In this document: one piece after another, positions 47,158 through 59,600 of the stretch
Layout of the letters: every line of letters begins with the position of its first letter
Position numbering within the stretch: the first letter of the stretch is position 1
Source of the DNA: Stromatinia cepivora
Taxonomy: Eukaryota; Ascomycota; Leotiomycetes; Helotiales; Sclerotiniaceae
Length of the DNA stretch: 64,000 bases
NCBI GenBank assembly: GCA_014898415.1
Contig: RCTD01000010.1
Span: forward strand, 558,001-622,000
Direction of reading: 5' to 3'
The notes under the pieces: generated by a model
Database searches by the model: none
What the model saw: the letters and a program-made list of their open reading frames with translations, nothing else
Told to the model about the DNA's origin: nothing
Made by a program: the position numbers and the translations under genes

Positions 47158-48128
47158 GTGGTGGAGATGGTTGGACTTCGAGGGTTTGGGGGGAATGTGG
47201 GTGGATGTGGTGGTTTAGGATAGGAGAAGGTTATGTTCTTGTGTGTTTAGAATAAATGAGATGAGAAAGATGTTTGTAGTTTGATATACTATGGTGAAAG
47301 TAGCTTAGATACTACGATAGCTTTTCTGTCGTCAATATAAATAGAGAAATTCTCATGATCTCCACATATCCGACTTAATTAACTATTGCTCATCTGTCTC
47401 TCCCTGTCTTTTTTTGAGTGATTTTTAATCCTAATATCTTTCTTGTGAGCATCATAGCATCTCCTCTAAACCCTTCCTTTGTGAGCTGTCTCAAAAAACA
47501 GAAAGATTCCTGGAAAAAAAAAATAGGTGTAAGGTCATGCTCACTTGCCTAGAGATGTGCTCAAAAGCAATGTCACTTCCAAGCGCTAAAGATATATCTA
47601 TAGTTACGCCGGGACCGTATTACCCAAACTTCCCTGTATTCCTGAGATTGACAAGTCTTTCCTCAGTCTTTTGTTAATCTGTCCTCAAACCTGAAGGTAT
47701 TAAACATAAGATAGATCCAGTACAACCTTTGCAGTTGCTCTTAAAATCTCAGCACTCTCTCTCCTTCAGGGATTCCAATAATCCTTTTGAATTATCCATG
47801 GAGAATTTAAGCGTTGAAGATATCCATCCCGTGTCGACAAGATAGATATTGAGCCGGATCATAGCACAAACGAGACTTTCTCAAACAAGGGTTATATAAT
47901 AAGATGAAGATTGTAGGTTTCTCTGGATGCCAGACTAAGCGAATTCGAACACAGCCTTATCTGCGAAAGTCATTCACTATTTTGATGTTATTATTTTCTT
48001 CATACAGCTCCGCCGATCTAATTTCCATCTTTCTACTTTTTAAATCTGGTAGGATATCATAAACCTCCAGCAGATCCAGAGAAACAACTTCCAACAAATT
48101 CTTTGACATCCAATTGATAATTCTAATT
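47158..48128. other. Intergenic between orphan genes 9 and 10
   Basis: 971 AT-rich bases; no gene seen. Confidence 0.5.
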
Positions 48129-48511
48129 ATGTTGAAGGAACGGAGTCTGTCTATTCATCCAGATGAACAACAATACAATGTAAGTTCTCAGAGTTCTTGA
48201 TCTGCGATCTAGATCGTCTTAAGCTAATTTGTTTGAAGAAAAGAAGCAAGATGACCACAAGTCAAGCTATTGCTGAACCAACCGAGGCAATCTTGTCAAC
48301 TACTACACCTCAACAAGAAACAGCCAACGAACTTTTAGAATCATGCAGAAATATCATCGTCATAAAAAATCACCTTGGAGAAGATATGAAGATGAGTTTT
48401 GATTTTGGTCTAATGAAGAAAGAACAACTTTTAACAGATGGTGGGGAATCGGAGGCGAAGGTTGAAGCAGAGATGGTTGTTAGGAAGGAGAATATTCTAA
48501 AATCTCGTTAG
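48129..48511 (+). CDS. Orphan array gene 10, small protein
   Basis: Not recognised. Exons 48129-48179 and 48239-48511 (59-base intron with a GCTAAT branch site) give 107 residues, starting MLKERSLSIHPDEQQYN. The middle is Thr/Ala/Glu-rich, followed by a possible short fold (NIIVIKNHLGEDMKMSFDFG) and a charged end. No array tail motif and no signal peptide. The splice pair and clean frames support a gene; size and lack of relatives keep confidence moderate. Confidence 0.55.
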
Positions 48512-50178
48512 GAACAAATGGAAGACTGAGATTTTATCAATAAGAGAGGTTTCTATCCAAGCGAAGAACTTCTGTGTTCAACACAGAAGTTCCTGCTGTT
48601 CCAGAGGAATTTGGTGGGCTTAAGGGATGTGGTCTTTTGCAGGGACCTTGAGGCTCATTATTTGGTCGTCTAATCCAATCTATTGTGTTATCCAATGGTG
48701 TAAAAGCATATTTTCTTTGACTTTCGAGGTTTTGAGCGGATTCAGGTTAAAGTGCTATTATGGATGTTTCACATAGAATATCTTGAGGGATAGGATATTT
48801 AGGTGCTCAATGTTTGCAATGGATGGTGACGGATGGTTCTTGCCGTGGTATGGCATGATTAGTACGTAGATTAATCATTGATCAAAGTTAATCAATCAAT
48901 CGACCATTTCCTACTATTCCTAACGTATTTGATCTTTCCTTGGCCAAAATCTGTGATCTTGAGATCAAAATTGATACTCCTCCTGAATATTTCCAATGCC
49001 TCTGGATGTAGTACGGTAACTGAAAAAAAGTAGATGTGGCAAATGACATCATTTTCCCCCTCTTCGTATATGTGGAGCTAAATCCCCATGAGGGTCTGAA
49101 ACCTAATCTGCTTTCTCTTCCTGACTCCGTGACTGATACATGGATCTCCAATGAACCACTTTTGTAAATACAAAAGTTAATTAGAGATCCTCTTTGATTG
49201 ACTTGCTGTATATTTTCGAAAGTAATTGAGGCTTTCATCGGTATACATCCTCACCGTATCATGATTTTAATCTCAAATAATGGCTGTAATAAATAAAGCC
49301 CTAATTGATATTTTGACTAATTCATCCCAGGTTCCCCCCAAACCTAAAAAGTCGAATTCATGGTCTAGTGCCGGCATATGCTCGATCGGTCACGGTAAAT
49401 AGATCCAGATTCTATCATCAAAGCCAAATTGCGACAATGAGGGGTTGTTCATAGCTTCATCATGGCTATCCCAGTTGAAAATATCCCACTAGAGCCAGTA
49501 AAGCGATTAGACGGTAGTCAATTGGGATGGCAATGACTGTTTGCCTCTAGCGTGTGAGTTTATTGTAACTAAGGATCGAAGATCAAAGTGATAATTGGGT
49601 CCATTTTATCAGAATAGAACGAAAATGAATGTAGGGCCTTCATTGTAGAGGCTCATGCTGTAAAAACTGGTCAACCGACCGCGGCCCGGAAACCGCTTCA
49701 GAGCTAAGTAGCCTTCTCCCAGGGTCCGGAATTCAGTAGCTCTTCTTCTAACTTAACTACTAAGAGACTGAAGAGATATCCGGTTAAAGCTCTTCATTTA
49801 ATTAGCTCCCAAATCTAAAACAAACTCCATAGAAGTGTATTGATTCGAAAGGTGTGCCGGCAATTGATTTAAGCGTTGATACTATGGAAAGCTAATGACG
49901 AAGATACCTTTCCACTCTGGTCTGAGAAGAGAACTCTGGTTTATATAAAAAGCTGTGAAAAAGTCTCCATTCTTTAGACAACCACAATTCAGCGATCCCG
50001 ATACATTTATTTCAACAGAAATAAAGTACACAAATAAGAACTGAGTATCAGCGATCATAATTACAAACATAAACGGTATAAGCATTCTCATCATTGATTA
50101 TCTTGATTCGATAATGTACCTCCCAACGTCACTTTTAATAGGCCTTAGCTAAAATTTCTAAGCACAGAACCCTTCAAA
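48512..50178. other. 1.7-kb intergenic region
   Basis: Largest gap inside the array. A minus ORF at 49882-50094 has a hydrophobic start but no splice support. An inverted repeat near 48565-48595 contains ACTTCTGTGTT and AACACAGAAGT back to back. No gene seen. Confidence 0.5.
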
Positions 50179-51203
50179 ATGCCTGCTCAACGGACCGTCA
50201 AAGCAAGAAAGTACAGGGTTGACAAGATGGAGGAGGAGAGCAGGACCCTCAAGGAAAGGGTCGAAAGGCATAAGAGAGAACGAGAGATGTACGAGAAACA
50301 GCGTGCATTTTTTTGGACTGAATATACTGTAAGTACCAAACATTCTTTAAGCTTACCCCAGTGTTCACCACTGTTTCCGTGATTCAACTTCCTTATCTGT
50401 TCACTTCCCCATGGATATTCAGCTCCTGAATTCCATGCAACAGTCATCATTGACAAGAAATTAATGACTTCAAAACTGCGCAGGCTCCACGACCGCAAGT
50501 TTTCGCGCAAGTTGGGATTCAAGTGCAATCCCCATATGTCATGGGTGGCATGCAGGACCCCATGTCATTCAACTACCAGCAGCCTGCGCAAACCCAACAA
50601 AGACCGGTCATGAATTACCAGCCTGCACACCAACCCAATGGCGTGCAATCCACACCATTGCCCTTTCAAAGATTGCCGGCCTATCAACCAGACATGCGTC
50701 AACACCCGGAACAACAACAAGATGGCACAATCTTCGGGTCATCCAGCCACCCCCATCAGTCTGCACAATTTTCCGGACAAAATACTGGAACTTTCTTCAC
50801 GGGACCGCCTCCGAACGTTCCACAACTTGTCGAAGGTGAGGAACTTGTGTACCAGACTACACAAATTCAAAGCCCATATGTACAAGCTGAACTTGTACAT
50901 GTGCCAGACGACTTGGTCCATCAACAGGGTGGAATGGCGATGGGGGAGCAGCTTTATCACGCCCCACGACCTGAGCAATCTCATGCTCAATTCCAACCTG
51001 GGCAAATGCAACCACAGTATGCACAGGGTCATTTCCAGTCTCAGCCTGGGCCATGGGAACCACCTCTGGCGCAAGATCAAGTCCCATTCCAGTTTTGGCA
51101 AAGGGAAGACGAGAGTCGCGTGACCAATATCACGTCACAACAAGAATTGCTCGACAGGGTGACGGACGAGGATATTGCAGAGATGCTTTTTGCCATTTGG
51201 TGA
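50179..51203 (+). CDS. Orphan array gene 11, basic coiled coil plus Q/P-rich domain
   Basis: Not recognised. Exons 50179-50328 and 50484-51203 (155-base GTAAGT...GCGCAG intron) give 289 residues. Exon 1 encodes a highly charged helix (KARKYRVDKMEEESRTLKER and on) reminiscent of a basic/coiled-coil region, though not a clear bZIP match. Exon 2 is Gln/Pro-rich low complexity, including SFNYQQPAQTQQRPVMNYQP, and ends in a short acidic helix VTDEDIAEMLFAIW that could be an activation or interaction segment (inference). It precedes another Q-rich gene. Confidence 0.7.
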
Positions 51204-51851
51204 ACCGGGAGCCAGGTTGGATGAGGGGTAGCTGTCGGTTTGATTTTTTTTTGGTGTAAGCTGTGCGTAAGGAGTTTTTAGCGGAACTTTTCATGTACAT
51301 ATAATTAAACAAAGCGGTACATGAATGTTTAAAAGAACTTGTGTTTTAACTCAGTGATTAAAATACTGGATTTGATGCTTCCCAATAGTCCGAAATGCAA
51401 TTTGGATTCGAAATTCTACAATGTTCTCCTTAAGTAGCATTAATGTTTCAACTTTGGAGATCCCAATATAGAAAATGAATTAGCCTCTCATATAAACCAA
51501 TCATCTCAAATAAATTCAATATCTAAATAAAACTTGAAATAGGGAGTAGCTTATTCCTCTTCAATGTCATTCCATTAGTCACTTCCTTGAGGTGAATTCT
51601 ACGGCTTTGGAAGGATCAATGCTTGGCCGTATTGAGTTCTCTTCGGTTCGACCTGGACCTGCATTTATTATCTCTCCATCTCAACCTCACTTTCACAACT
51701 TAAGACTCTCATTGTAATTACTTTTCAAACTTCTCCAAAAAAAAGAAAAAAAAAAGAAAAAAAAAAAAAGGGAGGTTAATGGCCTGTGGGTGATCCTTCC
51801 ACACTCAATAACTCTCCTTCCACATACACTTCTTTACTTTCATTATCAATA
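51204..51851. other. Intergenic with poly-A tract before orphan gene 12
   Basis: Bases 51737-51769 are almost pure A with three G, about 80 bases before the gene 12 ATG. Such poly(dA:dT) tracts often lie in fungal promoters and exclude nucleosomes. Confidence 0.55.
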
Positions 51852-53644
51852 ATGTCGTTCTTTGAAGGCACCTGGGAAGAAGAAGAATCCTTCAATCTGT
51901 CAGAACAAGATGAGTTCTTAAATCTTCCAGAAGGAGCATTTTTCAATCTGCAAGAAGATAATAAGAACAAGGGTGATGACCTCTCTATCACAAACAGTTC
52001 AGATAAGTCTCTCAACATGTATTCCCCACATGAGGGAGATATTAACGGAATGGTTCTACAAGGAACTATAGATGAGTTTGAAGTTAACTCAATAAAGTCC
52101 GACAAAACCTGTACAGAGGGGGCCGAACCAGCCGAGACAGAAGTTGGAAGTCGATTGTCTATGCCAGTTGATACGCAGTTTGAAAAGGAAGTGACAAGGG
52201 GCCAATACTTCACGGTAAGACTAACCTCCATTTTGAAATGAATTTACAGCAAGCTGATGATTCAAAACAGGCGACAAATTCCTTGATACAATCTCCCACT
52301 TCCATATCTTCAGCAGAAATACAACGACATTCTAGTTCTGAAACAAAGGCTTCTTCATTCAGCGGAGTTTCAAATACCATGGGATCACTACTTACACCCC
52401 CTTCTGTTTTACCAGGACCTTTTCTCTCGGCTGAAGATCATAGATATAGCCAAAATAATAGAGAAATCTTATCACCCACGCCAACACCCTTCATTAGACA
52501 AAGAGAAAAGAACAGCATTGATCGAATAATCGAAGAACACAACAAGAAAATGGCAGAAAAGGCTGCAGCCAAGAAGGCTAATTCAACTCTGCTAGGCTAC
52601 AGTGGTATCCAAAAAAAGACACCGGTAAAGAGAGGACATAGATATTCTAGAAGTCTTGATGAATCTGTTGGAAATGCTCAGACTCAAGCTGAATATAACC
52701 ACAATGGTGTGCCAGGCTCTTTGGCACCCCGACAGAAGTGCCAGGTCAATTTTAACGATCAGTTCCAAACTCAGGGGTTCCAAGAGAAAGTATCTTTCCA
52801 GCAAATGTGCCAAATGCAACAAGGTCCCTCAAATCTAAACTCTTTCCAGCAAATGGGCCAAATGCAAAGAATTCCTCCAAATCTGGACTCTTTCCAGCAA
52901 GTGAGTCATGGCAAGATGTATTCTTATCCACAAAAATATACCAGCTCAAATACAGAACAACAGGCACCATGTCAGCCCTCAGCAGTCACACAGTTCCAAG
53001 CTAGTCCTTACAACCAGTTTGAGCACCAGAACTATCCCATGAGTACACAATCTTTCCAGCAACTGGGCCAACAAATGATGAATCCATCCATAAAGAGATT
53101 CTATAACCGAGATGTAAAGAGAGAGGGAGAGGCCTCAATGCATCCTAACCAATTGGATGTTTCTCACAATCAACCACTCCAGTCACCCCAGTTCATGAAT
53201 CCACAAGAACAATATTACTCTTTCCAGCAAATGGGCCACACGCACAATGATTTGGGTTTCTCTCATAATAATTATCCATCCGTCCTAGATGAACCGCATG
53301 TACCATTATTCCCAGAGAGAAACTCATGGACACCACGAACAAACACTGATTTACATTGTCAGGCTCATAATCAATGGCAGACATCTGCTGTTCAAGCACC
53401 GGAATTTGAAACTCAGCAGCAAACAAATGTAGGCACACCCGTATAACTTGAGATTAATAACTGTGCAACAGCTAACAACACACAGATGAGCAATAGCAGA
53501 TCCACAATCTCACCCCCTTCCTTTCCACCTCCATCTTTTACATCTGAACGAAATAGTGACCAACCCTCAGAATCACCTCTCGACCCTCCTTTCCCTCGTT
53601 CTTCTCCGGGAAACATCGACCTCACACACAGGCCTAAGAAATGA
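51852..53644 (+). CDS. Orphan array gene 12, large Q-rich protein with SFQQM repeats
   Basis: Not recognised. Exons 51852-52214, 52271-53440 and 53486-53644 give 563 residues; introns are 56 and 45 bases (the last with a GCTAAC branch site). An alternative acceptor at 52249 would make a 35-base intron, which I consider too short. The N-terminus is acidic (MSFFEGTWEEEESFNLSEQD), a basic helical segment follows (DRIIEEHNKKMAEKAAAKK), then a Gln/Asn-rich region with at least five copies of a unit SFQQMGQMQ or close variants, and a Pro/Ser-rich end. The composition is prion-like. It has no DNA-binding motif I can name. Confidence 0.72.
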
Positions 53645-56600
53645 GATGAGCGAAACAGACCATTCATTTACAATGAAAGCCAGGTAGTCGCAGATATGAC
53701 AAGAATAAGGGAGATACTCGTCGCAGATTTCGTATCAAAAACCAAACTCTCTATGGTTATACTATTTTTATTTGACTTCATATCTTTAAAGAACACAAAG
53801 GGCGGTAGAAAAAAATGACGGAAATGATGAGGTCACATTTACACATTTTCTATCTTCTTCCACAGAAACACCAAGATCTTTCTTAAGTACTCTCCCGCAC
53901 ATGCACATTGCGTTGATTTTTAGTTCTCTATTCCCAGAATATGCCGAGGTTTCTAGCAGGATATAACCTCGTGAGGCGGGGAATTGCTGATTCTGGTTCA
54001 TTGCTACATGGAAGAACGCTCACGATCGTGAGGTTAGCTTCAATGGTAGCTGAGCTGGAAAGATTCTTTACTTTGTCTGTAAATAGTTCTTTTCAGGAAG
54101 TTCATCTATGGACTAATCTGCACATAAAATAAGAACATGGCATTTGCAATGAATTTCAGTCCAACTTTACTAATCTCTTTTAGATTTTGATTTTAGCCTC
54201 CCAATTTTCATGAAATCTTTTCCAAAATGATGCAGAAACTTGCAAGGTGGTCAATATTCAAGCTCCTCCTCATGAGTATAACTTTTATGCAAGTCATTGT
54301 AGCTGACTATGATCATAAGTGGAATTAGTTCCATATAAGGGAGGTGTGAATAACTGAATTAATATGCCTCTCCTGGATGTTATTGATGACAGCAACTCGT
54401 AGAATACGCCTGATCCGCAGATTTTGTGCATTTAGGCTGTTCCCAATCCCCCGAGATGCATAGGTTGCTCCTTGGAACGCATTCCCGATTACAATTTGAT
54501 CTACATATATGAAGATTTTACGATTCTGTTCGGATGATTTCAAAACTGGAGGTAGATATGACACCTTTTACCCGACAGCATTCCACGCAGATTTACTTGA
54601 GCCTTCTATGCCACCAAGTACTCATATTGCTATCCCAATATAGATAACCAAACAGTAACGATTTTGGCATATGTAAAGTTTGCACTCTATGCAAGATGGT
54701 TTTCCGCATATGTAACATTCCCGGCCATCTGAAAGTAAAGCACATTTCATGCTATTTACTTTGCTGCGCTAAGATATCGTTTGAGGAATGCAAGACCCTA
54801 TTCTAGGATTACTAGGTAGGTACGAAGAAGCTATTATTTTCTTCTGATATCTCTTCTGTGCAAGGACAATGATGATGAATATCATGATGGTGTCCATTTA
54901 TCTTTACTCTCGAATTCCCTTTCTCGGACGGGAAATTGGAGATTGGGATGGATGGATGGGTTATGTAAGCTCGGTATACAGGAGGAGGCTTGTTACATTT
55001 CCTTGCATAATCTTTGAGGAGTAGTCTGATGTTGATTGGTTGGTTGGCTAGTTGTGACTCGTTGAAAATGATGTAACGTGATTGCCGTTTGGGGCCAGAG
55101 TGGCGTGGCAAGTATTTTTCTTTTCCTAACCTTCTGATGCCAACCGAAAACATCAAATACCAACTGCATCGATCGACACCACAGCAAAGTTTTGATAATA
55201 GGAGCCATCAACGAAAATGTCAGTGATAAAAGGAGAATACCTCTTCCTCGCTCTGTAAGTATAATTGATTCTTCAATTCGAGCTCCCAAATCTTAAATCG
55301 CAGCTTTACGCCTCATTTTCATCATCTCGGAAGCTCTCAGCAGAGAAAGCCAGTCTTTCGGTACCCCTGAAGTGTTTGGGGTGATTACTAATTTTCTGGC
55401 ATTCTAGTCTCCACCCTCTTTTACAAGTCAGCAAGCTGTGGGTAACGGCGGTGGGTCTTCGTGGTTGTTGCTGCTAATTTAACGCAGCAAACTTCTGGTT
55501 CTATGAATGGTAGGTGGAAGCGTTTCGATGGGTGGCATCGCCATTTGCGGCGTTGGGATGGAGAAATTTGCGCACTGCCGTGGCTATGTCTATCACGAAT
55601 TGTCGCTCGTTGCTGATAGACCTATGCAGCAACCCCCCCTGTGGTATCAAAGATGCTTTGGTGGGTGAATTTGCCATGGGCGGCGTGGAAAGGGGTATAT
55701 CTCAGCATCCAAAGGCTTCGCGTGTCAGGAATTGGATATCCGCGCCCTAAGCTTGCCTTGTTTCCGGGTAGGTATCAATGCGCCTACATAACATGCATGT
55801 TCGAGCACCTTTCTCAGCAAATTCAATGCTGACTTCCCGTCATTAGATGTCGTCGTTCATTTATCCATTGAAAAAAAAGGGATATCCAGCATGACTTTCT
55901 GGCACAAAGCCACCGGGCTCGGAATGAGAGATTGGATTTCCGTATTCGAGGTGTTTTCTAGATGGTGCGGGTTACCGATTTCAGCTTTCATCAGTTCGCG
56001 GTACAACTACCCTTAGGAGACCTGAATACAATCGTGTCGCTTCATATAATAGAAGTCGCTTTTCGAATGACCGGCTTCAGAGTTTTGTCTAGCATTATTT
56101 CCGCAGAACGGAGCAGATTACGTGCGCCCCCGCCGAGAGTAAAAAACGATCTCTAGGTCTGAACGCTAACAGAACCATAGGACTGCTTCCTCAGGTTCGT
56201 TTCTCAAATCACCTGTCGACTGCCTTGCTTAAATGCCTCCTTTCGATTTCCTTTCCTCAGCTGCCTCTCCCGGTCGCTGCCTTTTTCTAATTGTCGGTTT
56301 TCGACCATTTCTGTTTAATTGTCTGCCAATTGCTTCTTCTCAAATTGTCTCCTCAACTGCCTCTTCCCTAGTGTCTCTAATCGGCTGTTTTCCTCATCTG
56401 CCTTCGTCGAGTGCTTTCACCAACACGTTCTTTCGCCATTTTTTTCTCCGCCGACTCTTCTTCTTGCGGTCCCCGGATTACAACTGAACCAGGCTTGCAC
56501 AATGCCACTGAGCTCTGCCAATGGTATATACCACTAGGAACACACCATTGAACTATGCAAACCTTTCAATTGCTATCCGAGGCATGAATACAGTCCGTTC

Positions 56601-59600
56601 AACGTTACTCTATCGAACTTCTTCCTCTCCTTCCTCCCATTTCAACCATACTCTAGACATGACTGTTCATGATGGCTGTTCTCCTGTCACGGTAGAAGAA
56701 AGAGACAGGTATAATTGACTTCTAGCCATTTTCAATGGGGATTAAAAAGGTGCTTGTGGGCAGAATTCTGGAATACTACAAGAGGAACAGAGGAGGGATC
56801 ACTGCGGATGGGCTGATTTTTCTTATTCTCTATCATACTGAGGACAATTGGCCGCTGAAGTGAATAGCAGTGGCATGTTTTGCTTTTTTATCTTTTCAAT
56901 TCTGTTGCATAAACCTGCAGTAGTCTGTAACAGTTGGAGGGGTGAATAGAAGGATGGAGAATTAGAAAGATGGAGGAGATGAAACAGGGCTGCGTGGTTG
57001 CTATACCAGGTACCATACTGTTACCATCACAGTTTTCTTCGGATGAGTATGGTTTCTTCTCTCTGTCTTTGCAATTCAATCCCTTCTGATCTCTCCTGTT
57101 TATTCTCGAGATTGTTGAATGATTGCTGGCAGAGCTGTGCTTTTCCGGGCTTCCAATGAGTTCAATGAAAATTTACCATCATTGAAACATCACCATCAAC
57201 AGAACCCGACATATCCCATATATGCATTCACTTGCTCTATTGGTTTTATTTTTCCAATTTCACGGCATTTTTTCCAGTAAGTGGAGAAACTAGATGCTCT
57301 AATTACAGGCACCTCGACACCACACTGTACAGAAAAGCCATCACCGTTCTTCATCTTCCAATACGAAGCCAAATTTATGATAGCATCAAGATACCCAAAT
57401 ATATATTATGTCTGTCAAGTATCCAATACTCCATTATCTCGAATGCTTTTCGATTCGTCACCGGATGTCACGTAAAGACTGAGGATTGAGGGGGACGACT
57501 TACTAACTTACAAAACCCGTGGCATATCAACAAATACTATCCCCTCCCTCCAAATATCCCCATTCAGCTAGTCGCCAAAGTCAGTGAAGTTGTAGCTTTG
57601 CTGCTGATCGTGACAGAATATCTGTCACGCACCACCCTAAAATCGCTAAAACTTCCGAATGTGGTCTGTGCCCAGAGTTATACAAATTAGAAGCCTATCG
57701 CACGGAGCTTTACCAACCCAGAAAATCTTACCCTTGCTTGCTGTCAGAGTATTTTAAAAATAGCGAAGCCTGGCTTGTGCCATTCAGTAGTCGACATCGT
57801 AACGGAAAACATAACTTTAGCTTGCCAATTTTCGGATGCTTGGTGGCATGGGTACAGAGGGAAAAGACTACCGTCTTGGCTCCCATGTCTCGGCTCCCCA
57901 TGACATAGCTTCCACCCAAACGCATTTACATTTATCTTGGCTAACAGAACCCCAGCAACCACAAAGCCGAAGGAGATAGTAGATAAATAGCACATTTATC
58001 CACATTGCCGTTCCTTCCAATCATACATTTCGTTTAGCCGGAATACCTTACCCGGCGTTAGACTAATTGCCTGGAACTGAAGCTCTAATGCCCGTGCGGT
58101 AGGAAATTATGGAACTACGAAACTCTACATACATACCATATGATGGTAAGCTACGAGAGGAATAACCTAGTTCCTTTAGCTTCGCAATTTTATACTCTCT
58201 TGTAGCAAAAGTATGTGTGTTAACATCACCCCCTGACATTCGGCTCGAGCCGCAGCGCAATCAAATTCCGCTTGAAGGGGGTATATTAATGGCCTAAGTT
58301 TCCTTATCTACTGAAAGGCACCGAAGCAAAGAGATACATTCCCTAGACACTAGATCGTCAGAATTTTGTGAGGAGCTCTATCAATTCTGCAGTAGAATCC
58401 TCCCCTCTTTCCTGGTTTGAATATTTCAGAGCTCTCCCATCAGTGCTGTGTGGGAACAATTGAGATAGCTTTATTGAAGCAGAGAGCTGCTGGACCTCCC
58501 CCGAGTTCCACCGAATGTTGATGCTGATATGCTAGCGGGGTCCCCGGATTCCACTGAGCTGTTGTTTATTTGGGGTTTTTACTCCGTAGTGGGGTTGGCT
58601 GACAATCCCGTAGTACACTGGTTAATCGCAGGATTTAAGTTCTGTATAGCCAAATGTTGACTAGATGACCGAGCGACACAATTATATAAATTGGTTGACT
58701 TGGGATCTACTATCTTTGTAGTGTATCAATCACCCAAGTATATATCCTGTGTCACTGACCTTACTAAGCCCTACATGGTTGGACAGAAGCTTAAGTTAAG
58801 CGACCCCGGTGTCGTCTCGTATTTCCAAGCTCAGCGTATCTTCCTCGTCACAAACATGATTGCTCCCTGCTGACAGTGTTAGAAATAACTCGATAGAAGA
58901 ATAGGTATTGGGACATCAGACCTGCAACAAAAGGTTTTTGGAATTCTTTGAAGACATTTTTGGGATGAACGCCTTTTATGAGAAGATCTATATCCGGTCA
59001 AGTCACGGGATCTGTTTCACACTAGTTCAAAGAAAACTTTGTCTTTTACTAGTATTCCATCACTCAAGTCCATTTTTAGCTCAGCATGTGAGGGGGCAAT
59101 TCTTGAGCAGAAGGCTACATTCCATAGAGTTGCATCTTACAGTATTAACACGCCACTACTACCGTTCACTACCAGAAGCCGAAATTCGGACTCCAGCTTT
59201 CCGAGAAGATTTATGCTTCAATCACATCATTTTGTGTCTGATGCGTTATCGCTAATAATTGGCGAAGAAGATAGGGGTTTGACCCCACAAATTTGGTGAA
59301 TGGTCCGAAAAACTTCATCTCATCTAGGTCAATTGGGAATACAAAGCAGAAATGAATGGCGAAATTATGCACTTTGCTCACTTATCCGATCACATATTCT
59401 GTTTAGCTATCTATACCCTGATTTAAACGAGAAAACTTAGGTGTAAAAATTCGTTGGCTTAAGCTTAATTACGTGAAATCAGCGGGTATTGGATATGATT
59501 CAGTCGGTGATTCTTGCGCGGGGATGAAGCTAGGCGGTAGCTTTCAACTACCGGAGCTTCTAATCCAAGCTAGGAATGACACTATAATCGCCCGTTAATA

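Noticed and set aside
49882..50094. 70-codon minus ORF with hydrophobic start, like a small secreted protein
   Set aside because: It lies in the promoter side of orphan gene 11, has no clear cleavage site or cysteine pattern, and no splice support.
55217..55450. ATG with MSVIKGEYLFLAL followed by GTAAGT, as if a first exon
   Set aside because: No acceptor leads to a frame longer than a few dozen codons, and nothing downstream is protein-like. At most a relic.
8829..58590. Scattered ACTCCGTA / TACGGAGTA motifs in intergenic DNA
   Set aside because: Widely dispersed short motif without paired inverted ends or target duplications that would define an element.
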